Origin: CALZIK01 sp945787635 | GTDB lineage: Bacteria > Acidobacteriota > Thermoanaerobaculia > Multivoradales > JAHEKO01 | Direction of reading: 5' to 3' | Assembly: GCA_947259725.1 (NCBI GenBank) | Contig: CAMYNM010000002.1 | Span: 62,001 to 126,000, forward strand | Length of the DNA: 64,000 bases | Part shown: positions 1 through 7,852 of the stretch, in pieces | How the letters are laid out: each line of letters starts with the position of its first letter | How positions within the stretch are numbered: the first letter of the stretch is position 1 | Notes under the pieces: generated by a model | Seen by the model: the letters and a program-made list of their open reading frames with translations, nothing else | Databases searched by the model: none | What the model was told of the DNA's origin: nothing | Made by a program: the position numbers and the translations under genes

Positions 1-104
1 TGGGCCGACTCGGGAGCTACTTCCGCCTTCTTGGCGCAACCGGCCGCTACCAGCACCGGCACTACCGCCAGCGCGATCATCTTCATCCAATTCAATCTCG
101 TCAT
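1..104 (-). CDS. Lipoprotein, N-terminal fragment (gene runs off the left edge)
   Basis: Only the first 34 or so codons are inside the window. The reading begins MTRLNWMKMIALAVVPVLV and continues to a lipobox-like AAGC, so the product should be exported by Sec and lipidated at that cysteine. The start at 104 is preceded by an AGGAGG ribosome site eight bases upstream; a second in-frame ATG at 86 is possible. Nothing after the lipobox is long enough to name a family. Confidence 0.6.
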   Translation of the reverse strand, partial: MTRLNWMKMIALAVVPVLVAAGCAKKAEVAPESA

Positions 105-164
105 TGTCAGGTCCTCCTAGAAACGAGCCGCTAGTCTACACCTCGCGGCAGACGAAGGACCGGA

Positions 165-866
165 TCATCCGTCGGCGCTTTCGACCAGCTCGAGGCGAAT
201 ACGCATTCCATTGCGCGTCACCACGATTTCGAGCGGAACCGCTTGCTCGTCGTCGACCAGGACGAGATCCATTTTGCCCTTCCACACGGGTCGGCCCGGT
301 TTGTTGAGGCCGCGGATGGCGTACGAGCGGGTGGAGACGGTCCGGCCACGCCATTCGGCGTTGCCCCGCCCCGAGGGCAGAATCTTTACCGGGTTGAGCT
401 GGCCACTCGACCAGATCTCGGCTTCGGCGGCTCGGGTGGGAAGCTCCCGCCTGAGAAAGTAGATCGAGGAGGCAAGGTCCAGCGCGTCGATGCCCTCGGC
501 TTCGCGCTCCTTGCGCTTTGATTCGCCCCGGAATCTCTGTGCGGACCACGCTCGAACCGTGCGCTTTCCCGACGGATCGATCTCGGAGCCGTACAGCCAG
601 TACTCGCCCTTGTCGCCCTCTTGCGAGGAGATCCGCAGCTCGGTAACCAGCCGGTCGCCGGCGCGTTGCTCGGTCGTGAGCCGGCCTTCTCCGCGGCCGG
701 GAACGAAGATTCGCGCCACGACACCCTTGAAGCCCCCGAGAGTCCAGCGGTAATCGAACTGTTCCACGGCCCGGAGGGCTGGATCGGGCGCACCCTCGGC
801 CCCGCGGGCATCAGCGGCTGACAGCCCAGAGACTAAGGCGAGTAGAAACAGAGCACGAACGATCAT
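165..866 (-). CDS. DUF3108-like exported protein
   Basis: The predicted protein has 233 residues. It opens with a Sec signal peptide (MIVRALFLLALVSGLSAA, cleavage near residues 20-24). The rest resembles DUF3108 periplasmic proteins: repeated short beta strands, a YWLYGSEIDPSG segment and a C-terminal VPLEIVVTRNG segment. Family members are of unknown enzymatic function and are thought to be beta-rich envelope proteins. I use the ATG at 866 because it places a compact hydrophobic core directly after the basic residue; an upstream GTG at 899 would add 11 residues without a clear ribosome site. It is divergent from the peptidase gene on its right, with about 115 bases between starts. Confidence 0.6.
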   Translation of the reverse strand: MIVRALFLLALVSGLSAADARGAEGAPDPALRAVEQFDYRWTLGGFKGVVARIFVPGRGEGRLTTEQRAGDRLVTELRISSQEGDKGEYWLYGSEIDPSGKRTVRAWSAQRFRGESKRKEREAEGIDALDLASSIYFLRRELPTRAAEAEIWSSGQLNPVKILPSGRGNAEWRGRTVSTRSYAIRGLNKPGRPVWKGKMDLVLVDDEQAVPLEIVVTRNGMRIRLELVESADG

Positions 867-980
867 CGCAGCGCTGGTCAGAAGCAAGAAGCTCGCCACG
901 TCGCGGTGGGTTTGATCGGCTCTGTGCTAGCCTTTCGCGGCCCGAAATCCAGCCCCGGCCGACTCCCACGGAGGACTCTC

Positions 981-3578
981 ATGCTTCGCTGGTTAGCCAC
1001 CGCCTTCATTGCTCTAGCGCTCCCGCCCTTGGCTCTCGCCGAGCTCAAGCCTCCAGGAGAGTATCTGGGTCATCAAGTCGGCGCCGACCGCAAGCTCGCA
1101 CCCTATCCCAGAGTTCTCGAGTACCTCGAGCAGGTCGCGGCCGAGTCCGACCGCGTTTCGATCGACAAGCTCGGACAATCGACGTTGGGCAACGAGATGT
1201 GGGCGGTGGTGCTGACGTCGGCTTCGAATCAAGAAAACCTCGACCGCCAGCGCGAGCTATCCCGCCGCCTGGCCAGCGGCGCGCGTCTAGAACCCGACGA
1301 GGCCGACAAGCTCTTCTCCGAGGGCAAGGCCCTGGCCCTCGTCACCTGCACGATTCACTCGACCGAGGTGGGTTGCACCCAGATGGCGATGGAGTTCGTG
1401 CACGACTTCGCCACCACCGACGACCCCGATCGCAAAGCGTGGATGGAAGACGTGATTGTGCTCCTGATGCCTTCGATCAACCCCGACGGTCAGGTCCTGG
1501 TCGTCGACTGGTACGAGAAGCACCTGGGCACCGAGTACGAGGGCGGACGGATGCCCTGGCTCTACCATCACTACATCGGCCACGACAACAACCGGGACTT
1601 CTACATGCTGACTCAGAAGGAGTCCCGAGTCGTCAACCAGGTTCTCTACCATCGCTGGTTTCCACAGGTGTTCCTGGACGAGCATCAGATGGGCTCGACC
1701 AGCGTGCGCATGTTCGTGCCTCCGCAGACCGATCCCCTGGCCGAGGAGATCCACTCGCTGATCTTTCGCCAGGCCGACCTGATCGGCACCAACATGTCGT
1801 ACCGCCTCGAAGAGGCCGGCAAGCTCGGCGTCGGCCACAACATGATCTACGACAGCTACTGGCCGGGCGGGACTCGCAACACGGCGTGGTGGAAAAACGT
1901 CACCGGGCTTCTGACCGAGGTCGCCAGCGTGCGAATCGCGACGCCCATCTACGTGGACCCGGGCGAGCTGCGCGGGGGAAGCAAGGGACTCCCCGAGTAC
2001 AAGCGTCGGGCCAATTTTCCTTCACCGTGGCCCGGCGGCTGGTGGCGACTGCGCGACATCGTCGACTACGAGCTCATCGCCACCTGGGGCCTGGTCGAGT
2101 CGTGCTCTCAGTATCGAGAGGAAATTCTCCGGAACTTTCATCGCATGGCTCGCGAATCGGTCGAGGCCGGAGAGAGCCGCGCCCCCTACGCCTGGATCCT
2201 GCCGCCGGAACAGCACGATCCGGTAGCGGCTTCCCTCCTGATCGACCTGCTGCTGCGCCACGGCGTGCGCGTCGAGGTGGCCAGGGAGAATTTTCGCGTC
2301 GGCCGTACTACCTATCCGGCAGGCACCCAGGTCATCCCCGCAGGACAAGCCTATCGAGCGTTTCTTCTTGCCATGCTCCGGCCGCAACGCTATCCCGAGA
2401 TCCGGCCCTATGCCGGCGGTCCGATCTTTCCGCCCTACGACGTCACTTCCTGGTCGCTACCGATCTCGATGGGAGTCGACGTGGTGGAGAGTCCGGTGCC
2501 TTTGAGCGGCCACTTCGCCGAGCTCACCGAACCTCTCTGGCCCGGGGGAGCGATCGAAGGGACGATCTCTGCGCAGGGCGGTTACCTCATCTCGCATGCC
2601 GCCGACTCGGCCTTCACCGCAATGAACCGCTTGCTCGCAAGCAAAAACCCGGTCTTCTGGCTGGGAGTCGCCGCAGCCGAATCGGTGGGCGGCGCTCCGG
2701 GCGACATCTACCTGCCCGCCAGCGGCGCCGACGCGGCGCGCCTGATACGGCTTTCAACCGAGCTCCATCTCCCGATTCGATCCCTGTCCCAGCAGCCCTC
2801 GGGCGCCAGCCATCGGGTGAACCGCCAAAGGGTAGGCCTGTTCAAGCCCTGGGTCGCGTCGATGGACGAGGGCTGGACGCGCTTTCTGCTCGAACGCTAC
2901 GAGTTTCCCTTCGTGAATCTCTCCAATCAAGACATCAAGACCGGCGGGTTCGCAAAGCAGACCGACGTGCTGCTTCTGCCGGACGTCGAAAAGTCGATCA
3001 TCGAAAAAGGAGAGCCGAGCCGAGCCAATGCCCGTCGGTTCTTCTCGCCGCTCCCGGGTGACTACGCCGGCGGGGTCGACAAGGAAGGCGAGGAGAAGAT
3101 CAAGGAATGGGTGCGCGCAGGCGGCACGCTCGTCGCTCTCGATTCCTCGACCGAGTTCGCCATCGACCTCTTCGAGCTACCGGTCCGCAACGCGCTCAAA
3201 GATGGCGAGGTGTCCGCGCCCGGAACCCATCTGCGCCTCCTGGTCGACAACCGGCACCCCCTCGGATATGGCATGCGGCCTGAGGAAGCCGCGTATTTCG
3301 CCGACTCGCCCGCATTCCAGACTTCAATTCCGGACGCCCGATTCGAACGCTGGGTCGTGGCTCGCTACCCCGATCATCGCGACGACATCCCGATTTCCGG
3401 CTTCATTGAGGGCGCCGAGCATCTCGAGCGAAAAGCGGCCGCGGTCGAGTACTCGGTCGGCGAGGGCCGAGTGATCCTGATCGGCTTCCGAGCCCAACAC
3501 CGCGCCCAGCCCCACCGAACATTCAAGCTCCTGTTCAACGCCCTCATGCGAAGCGGCCTGGCCGAGACCGACCTGTAA
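981..3578 (+). CDS. Secreted M14-family zinc carboxypeptidase with glutaminase-like tail
   Basis: The 865-residue protein carries a Sec signal (MLRWLATAFIALALPPLALA). The M14 carboxypeptidase domain spans about residues 50-350. Its zinc motif HSTE lies at about 126-129, a DEHQMG segment follows, and LTEVAS probably carries the catalytic glutamate. The C-terminal half has the class I glutaminase-like fold seen in large M14 proteins of Bacteroidota and Acidobacteriota, ending in an RAQHRAQPHRTFKLLFNAL segment. Such proteins trim peptides in the periplasm or outside the cell. The start at 981 follows GGAGGA; an earlier in-frame start at 906 would put 25 unlikely residues before the signal peptide. 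It stands alone as a transcription unit, divergent from the DUF3108 gene. Confidence 0.9.
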   Translation: MLRWLATAFIALALPPLALAELKPPGEYLGHQVGADRKLAPYPRVLEYLEQVAAESDRVSIDKLGQSTLGNEMWAVVLTSASNQENLDRQRELSRRLASGARLEPDEADKLFSEGKALALVTCTIHSTEVGCTQMAMEFVHDFATTDDPDRKAWMEDVIVLLMPSINPDGQVLVVDWYEKHLGTEYEGGRMPWLYHHYIGHDNNRDFYMLTQKESRVVNQVLYHRWFPQVFLDEHQMGSTSVRMFVPPQTDPLAEEIHSLIFRQADLIGTNMSYRLEEAGKLGVGHNMIYDSYWPGGTRNTAWWKNVTGLLTEVASVRIATPIYVDPGELRGGSKGLPEYKRRANFPSPWPGGWWRLRDIVDYELIATWGLVESCSQYREEILRNFHRMARESVEAGESRAPYAWILPPEQHDPVAASLLIDLLLRHGVRVEVARENFRVGRTTYPAGTQVIPAGQAYRAFLLAMLRPQRYPEIRPYAGGPIFPPYDVTSWSLPISMGVDVVESPVPLSGHFAELTEPLWPGGAIEGTISAQGGYLISHAADSAFTAMNRLLASKNPVFWLGVAAAESVGGAPGDIYLPASGADAARLIRLSTELHLPIRSLSQQPSGASHRVNRQRVGLFKPWVASMDEGWTRFLLERYEFPFVNLSNQDIKTGGFAKQTDVLLLPDVEKSIIEKGEPSRANARRFFSPLPGDYAGGVDKEGEEKIKEWVRAGGTLVALDSSTEFAIDLFELPVRNALKDGEVSAPGTHLRLLVDNRHPLGYGMRPEEAAYFADSPAFQTSIPDARFERWVVARYPDHRDDIPISGFIEGAEHLERKAAAVEYSVGEGRVILIGFRAQHRAQPHRTFKLLFNALMRSGLAETDL

Positions 3579-3640
3579 GAGTTGCCGCAAGAGCGCCGAC
3601 TCCGGTAGCATCGAACCGATCCAAGTGGGGAGTTGTTGAA

Positions 3641-3979
3641 TTGATCCGACCGGCCTGCGCTGCCTTGGCAGCCATCGTGTTGTTTTTCGCCGCGAGCCTG
3701 TCGCTGACGATCGCCCCCGCGGCCCGAGCCCAGTGCCTCGATCGCGCAGCCTGTGAAGAGATTCGAGCTGAGATCTCGAAGCTGAGACCCGATCTCCGGA
3801 GCGCGCGAAAGGAGCTTCAACAGCTCCGGCGGGCGCTTCGGGCTCTGACTCCAGGAAGCGATCGCTGGCTCGCCAAGCGGGAGGTGGCGAGGGAAGCCCG
3901 GAGAGCCTACCGGGCTCTGCACCGTGAGGTGAGAGCCCTCGTTCAGGACTACCGCCACCAGGGCTGCCCGAGCTGCTAG
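3641..3979 (+). CDS. Small secreted coiled-coil protein, function unknown
   Basis: This 112-residue product starts at a TTG preceded by GGGGAG at good spacing. The first 30 residues form a signal peptide ending near ARAQC. The mature part is basic and rich in Arg, Glu and Leu, with heptad-like spacing (EIRAEISKLRPDLRSARKEL) that predicts a helical coiled coil. It ends with a Cys pair (GCPSC), and two further cysteines sit at the mature N-terminus (CLDRAAC), so disulfides are plausible. I do not recognise a family. A TTGCCG and TAGCAT pair 18 bases apart just upstream (about 3582-3611) could be its promoter. Confidence 0.5.
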   Translation: MIRPACAALAAIVLFFAASLSLTIAPAARAQCLDRAACEEIRAEISKLRPDLRSARKELQQLRRALRALTPGSDRWLAKREVAREARRAYRALHREVRALVQDYRHQGCPSC

Positions 3980-4064
3980 AGGGCGCCGGCGAAGAACTCG
4001 ATCGACTGGCCGTCCGTGGACTCCTCCTCGAGGTCCGCGAGCTCGAGTGTCTTAGGATGAGAGC

Positions 4065-5393
4065 GTGGCATTTTTGGGCAACACCGTTCGAGGCTGGGGC
4101 GGCACCCAGGCGGCCGGCCGCGAGATCCGCAGTGAAGACCTTCCGGCGATCACACGTGGCGCTTCCCTGACACGCGGCCTCGGCCGCTCGTATGGCGACT
4201 CGTCTCTGCCCGCCCCAGACGTGAGCTCCATCCCCGGGTCCGCCCTGGCGAACCGGATTCTCTCCTTCGACGCCGGAGCGGGAGTGCTCCGAGCCGAAGC
4301 CGGCCTTACCATCGGCGAGATTCAACGCCTTTTCCTGCCGCGAAAGTGGAGCTTTCCGGTTCTGCCGGGCACCCAGTTCGTCACCCTCGGCGGCGCCGTC
4401 GCCGCCGACATTCACGGTAAGAACCACCACGTCGACGGCACGATCGGCAGTCACGTTCGCGCCCTCACGCTCCGGACGGCCGACGACTCGGTGGTCGAAA
4501 GCTCACGGGAGGAGAACGAAGATATTTTCCGCGCGACCCTCGGCGGAATGGGGCTCACTGGCCACGTCCTGGAGGTGGAGGTGGCGCTCAAGCGCATACC
4601 GTCCCCCTGGATCTGGGCGGAGAGCGAGCGGGTGCCCAACCTCGACGAGTTCATCCGGTCTCTCGCCGAGGCCGCTCGCGACTGGCCCTACACGGTCGGC
4701 TGGATGGACGCCCTGGCCCAGGGCGGCGATCTCGGCCGCGGGATCCTGATGCGCGGCCGGTGGGCGGAGCCAGCCGAGGCCCCCGTCCACCCTCCTCGAC
4801 CGAAACCGCGGGTCACCGTTCCCTTCAGGTTGCCCGGCTGGACTCTCAACTCCTTCTCGATGCGCGCATTCAACGCTCTTTACTTCCGCCGCCACCCCAA
4901 CCGCACGAAGCGCGGGATCGTCCACCCGGAAAGCTTTTTTCACCCACTGGATGCCGTCCGCCATTGGAACCGTGTCTACGGACGGCGCGGCTTCACCCAG
5001 CATCAGTGCGTCCTGCCGGAAACCGAGAGTCCGGGTGCCACGCGACGTTACCTCGAAGCTCTCGCCCGGGGACGTCTCGGATCGTTTTTGTGCGTGATCA
5101 AGGACTGCGGGCCTGAGGGAGAGGGCTTGCTATCCTTCCCGCGCCCCGGCATTTCGATTGCGGTCGACCTTCCCATGCGCTCCCGAACCCAGGAGATCAT
5201 CGACGAGCTGAACGAGCGCGTCCTGGCCGAAGGCGGGCGGATCTATCTGGCCAAAGACGCCCTCTCCCGGCGCGAGCACTTCCAGGCGATGGAGGGCCGG
5301 CTCGACGCGTTTCGTATCATTCGAAAGCGCTGGGATCCCGCCGGCCGCCTCAAGAGCGCCCAATCGGTCCGCCTGCTCGGAGACCCGGTGTGA
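4065..5393 (+). CDS. FAD-binding oxidoreductase, DprE1-like
   Basis: The 442-residue protein has an N-terminal PCMH-type FAD domain (FAD_binding_4), with GASLTRGLGRSYGDSSLP at about 32-50 and a GGAVAADIHGKNHHVDGT segment typical of DprE1-like oxidases. The C-terminal half is the substrate-binding part. In mycobacteria DprE1 oxidises the 2'-OH of decaprenyl-phosphoryl ribose and a partner SDR completes epimerisation to arabinose. The next gene is such an SDR and overlaps this one by four bases (GTGA). The pairing strongly suggests a two-step keto-intermediate epimerisation of a polyprenyl-linked or free sugar, but the substrate cannot be read from sequence. The start is a GTG with GGATGAGA upstream. 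Confidence 0.8.
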   Translation: MAFLGNTVRGWGGTQAAGREIRSEDLPAITRGASLTRGLGRSYGDSSLPAPDVSSIPGSALANRILSFDAGAGVLRAEAGLTIGEIQRLFLPRKWSFPVLPGTQFVTLGGAVAADIHGKNHHVDGTIGSHVRALTLRTADDSVVESSREENEDIFRATLGGMGLTGHVLEVEVALKRIPSPWIWAESERVPNLDEFIRSLAEAARDWPYTVGWMDALAQGGDLGRGILMRGRWAEPAEAPVHPPRPKPRVTVPFRLPGWTLNSFSMRAFNALYFRRHPNRTKRGIVHPESFFHPLDAVRHWNRVYGRRGFTQHQCVLPETESPGATRRYLEALARGRLGSFLCVIKDCGPEGEGLLSFPRPGISIAVDLPMRSRTQEIIDELNERVLAEGGRIYLAKDALSRREHFQAMEGRLDAFRIIRKRWDPAGRLKSAQSVRLLGDPV

Positions 5394-6130
5394 GGGTGGT
5401 GGCTCTCGGCGCGACGCGCGGCATGGGCCGTTCCCTCACCCGCCTCATGGCCGAGCGCGGCGACCGCCTGTTTCTCCTCGGCCGTGATCCTGAAGAGCTC
5501 GCCAAGGCCGCTCGGGATCTCGAGATCCGCGCCGGAAACGATCTCCAGATCGGTTCTGCCCACTGCGATTTGGAAGACCCCGACGGGTTCACGGGCGCGC
5601 TCGACCGGGCGGCAGCGACGCTCGGCGGTCTCGATGGCGTGATCGTCACAGCAGGGATCTTCGCCACCCAAGAAGCTCTGGAACAAGACCCGGCGGCAGC
5701 CCGTAGGCTCCTTGAAGTCGACTTCGTGCGCACTGTCGAGTTCTGCGAAGAGGCTCGCCGCCGCCTCCTGACCGGGGGCGGCGGCACGCTCTGTGTCTTC
5801 AGCTCGGTCGCCGGCGAGCGCGGCCGCAAGCCGGTGGTGCTCTACGGCGCCGCCAAAGCCGGCCTGACCCGGTATCTCGAGGGTCTCGACCACAAGTTCC
5901 GAGGCCAGGGTCTGGTCACCGTCTGCGTCAAGCCCGGCTTTGTCAGGACCGGCATGACCGCCGGCCTTTCGGCGCCGCCCTTCGCCGGCGAACCCGACGC
6001 GGTGGCTCGACAGGTCCTCTCCGCGATCGATCGCGGCACTCCGGTCATCTACGTCCCGGGCGCTTGGCGCTGGATCATGCTCATGATCCGCAGTCTCCCC
6101 CGCGCCGTGATGCGCCGAGTCGGTTTCTGA
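5390..6130 (+). CDS. Short-chain dehydrogenase/reductase, DprE2-like
   Basis: This is a 246-residue classical SDR. The nucleotide-binding start VVALGATRGMGRSL matches the TGxxxGxG class in modified form. A catalytic YGAAK (Tyr-x3-Lys) sits near residue 150, after a SSVAG serine segment. The C-terminus ends in a hydrophobic basic stretch (WRWIMLMIRSLPRAVMRRV) that may hold the enzyme at the membrane, as expected if the substrate is polyprenyl-linked. It starts at a GTG overlapping the stop of the DprE1-like gene, so the two are almost surely co-translated. The likely role is reduction of the keto sugar made by its partner; other SDR substrates cannot be excluded. Confidence 0.8.
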   Translation: MRVVALGATRGMGRSLTRLMAERGDRLFLLGRDPEELAKAARDLEIRAGNDLQIGSAHCDLEDPDGFTGALDRAAATLGGLDGVIVTAGIFATQEALEQDPAAARRLLEVDFVRTVEFCEEARRRLLTGGGGTLCVFSSVAGERGRKPVVLYGAAKAGLTRYLEGLDHKFRGQGLVTVCVKPGFVRTGMTAGLSAPPFAGEPDAVARQVLSAIDRGTPVIYVPGAWRWIMLMIRSLPRAVMRRVGF

Positions 6131-6141
6131 AAGGGCCAATC

Positions 6142-6168
6142 GAAAACCGAGCTTAGCGGCCGGTTTTC
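6142..6168 (+). terminator. Hairpin after the oxidase/SDR pair, possible terminator
   Basis: GAAAACCG and CGGTTTTC form an eight-base-pair stem with a 12-base GC-rich loop, 12 bases after the SDR stop codon. There is no following T-run, so termination is inferred from position only. Confidence 0.35.
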
Positions 6169-6278
6169 AGATCGCCCTATCCCTCCGGGTAGGTTCCCTC
6201 TCTCTTCTCAGATGTTGCAAGCCGGCCGCCGAAAGGGCAATCATCAAGCCGCACCTCGGGTAGCATGCTCGGACGAAG

Positions 6279-6728
6279 ATGAAAATGCCTGAACTCAAGG
6301 GACGTCGCCGAGTCCTGGTCTGGCTGGTCAGGGGCTTCGGTTCGCTCTGGGCGCTCGGCGCCGCATGGGTGGCCGCGGCGTTCGTCCATCCCCCTCAAGG
6401 CGGTCGTGGCCTCGCAGAATCGAGTCTCGACGCGGGCTCGGCCGACACGTTGCAGGTCGGACAGGGCCGCCTCGTGCGGCACGGGCGTCAACCGGTCTGG
6501 GTGGTCCGAACCGGCGAAAAGACTTTCATTGGCATATCCGGGGTTTGCACTCATCTTCATTGCATCCTCGACTGGAACACCACCACGCGAGCGCTCGACT
6601 GCCCCTGCCACGCCGGCTCGTTCGACCTGAGCGGCAACGTCCTCTCCGGTCCGGCGCCGGTACCCCTCGAGCGATATTCGGTAGAAACCCGATCGGGCCG
6701 GCTGGTGGTCAATCTCAATCGCGCATGA
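6279..6728 (+). CDS. Rieske [2Fe-2S] protein of bc complex A
   Basis: The 149-residue protein has an N-terminal membrane anchor (about residues 10-36) after a GRRRVLVW segment that resembles a Tat signal-anchor. The Rieske fold follows, with ligand boxes CTHLHC at 90-95 and CPCHAGS at 108-114 and the closing GPAPVPLE proline loop. It would take electrons from quinol at the Qo site of the adjacent cytochrome b. The stop overlaps the cytochrome b start (ATGA). It begins the first respiratory operon of the window (Rieske, cytochrome b, 9-heme, 18-heme). Members of the pair at 28839-29324 and here are clearly different sequences, so this is not a recent duplication. Confidence 0.92.
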   Translation: MKMPELKGRRRVLVWLVRGFGSLWALGAAWVAAAFVHPPQGGRGLAESSLDAGSADTLQVGQGRLVRHGRQPVWVVRTGEKTFIGISGVCTHLHCILDWNTTTRALDCPCHAGSFDLSGNVLSGPAPVPLERYSVETRSGRLVVNLNRA

Positions 6729-7852
6729 GCCAGCATCCAAAGAGGCTGCTCGACTGGCTATCGAGGCGCCTCAACCTCACCGAGGTCTTCTCTCTTCTCA
6801 CCTCCTACGGTTTCTTCTACACGGAGATCGACTCTCGAAAGCCGCTCGCGGAAGCGCTCGAAGAGGCTCTGGAGAAACCGGTCCCTTCGTACAGCAATTG
6901 GCCGAGGGTGCTCGGACTGATCGTGCTGGTGCTGATGACGGTCGAGATTCTCACCGGAGGACTGCTCGCCCTTTACTATCTACCCACGCCGCAAAGCGCT
7001 CATGCCAGCGTCGGCGTGATTCTTCAGGACGTCGGCTTCGGGGCGCTGATTCACCAGGCCCACTTCTGGGGCGCACAGATGCTCATCGCCGTGCTGCTGT
7101 TGAGGCTGGGACGGTTTTTTGTCCAGCGCGTCTACCGGCGACCGCGAGAGCTGGTTTGGGTCTTCGGAATCCTCTTGCTGCTTGTGTCACTTCAGGCCGA
7201 TCTCACCGGCAGAATGCTGCCCTGGACGACCACCTCCTACTGGTCCAGCGTGCGAGCGATCGAAGTGCTCGCCACAATCCCCGTGATTAGCAACATCATG
7301 CTGTTTTTCACCGGCACCAGCGGCGCTTTTCTTTCCGAGGTCACCTTGATTCGCGGCTACATTCTCCACATCGTCGTTCTTCCGCTGCTGGCCATCGTCT
7401 TGATCTACTTCCACTTCTCCACGGTCCGACGAGTCGGCTTGAGCGGCGAAGCGAGTACCGCAGGCATGCCCGGCCGACGAGCGTTTCGCGCCCATCTCGC
7501 GAGCCTGGCGATTATCTTCGTGCTGCTTCTCGGAGTCCTGATCACCCTGGCCGTGCTGGCTCCCGAACCGTTCGAGATCAAGGCGGACCCTTTCTCGACA
7601 CCGCCCGGCATCGATCCACCGTGGTATCTGCTCGCACCGTTCGGCCTGCTCGAGATGACCGCCGATTTCCTGCCACGTTGGATCGTCGGGCTGGTCATGC
7701 TGCTTGCAACCACGGCTCTCGTCGCGCTGCCTTTTCTGTCCCGCTCACAAACGGACCCGGGCGCAAGCAGGCGTCCGTTGCTTTGGGCGCTGGCGGTGGC
7801 GATGGTCGCGGTATGGGTGGTGCTGACGCTGTACGGAGCGAGAATGGCATGA
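6725..7852 (+). CDS. Cytochrome b of bc complex A (one heme ligand replaced)
   Basis: This 375-residue protein joins the b6-like N-terminal part and the subunit-IV-like C-terminal part in one chain, with about eight membrane helices. Helix D keeps both heme histidines, His215 and His230, with b6-type spacing of 14 intervening residues. In helix B the first ligand His113 is present, but the position 14 residues later, normally His, is Arg127. The Qo-site motif reads PPWY rather than PEWY. Both features differ from the second cytochrome b at 27666-28835. The start ATG overlaps the Rieske stop, and the stop overlaps the next gene's ATG. It should oxidise quinol, but the second b heme may be missing or unusually ligated. 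Confidence 0.9.
   Translation: MSQHPKRLLDWLSRRLNLTEVFSLLTSYGFFYTEIDSRKPLAEALEEALEKPVPSYSNWPRVLGLIVLVLMTVEILTGGLLALYYLPTPQSAHASVGVILQDVGFGALIHQAHFWGAQMLIAVLLLRLGRFFVQRVYRRPRELVWVFGILLLLVSLQADLTGRMLPWTTTSYWSSVRAIEVLATIPVISNIMLFFTGTSGAFLSEVTLIRGYILHIVVLPLLAIVLIYFHFSTVRRVGLSGEASTAGMPGRRAFRAHLASLAIIFVLLLGVLITLAVLAPEPFEIKADPFSTPPGIDPPWYLLAPFGLLEMTADFLPRWIVGLVMLLATTALVALPFLSRSQTDPGASRRPLLWALAVAMVAVWVVLTLYGARMA

Noticed and set aside
1199..3061. Alternative frame of about 620 codons inside the M14 peptidase gene
   Set aside because: It is rich in Arg and Pro as expected for a frame-shifted reading and lacks any domain; the peptidase frame carries zinc motifs.
3324..4454. 376-codon antisense frame across the peptidase end and the next two genes
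   Set aside because: It crosses three genes on the other strand and has no coherent protein features.
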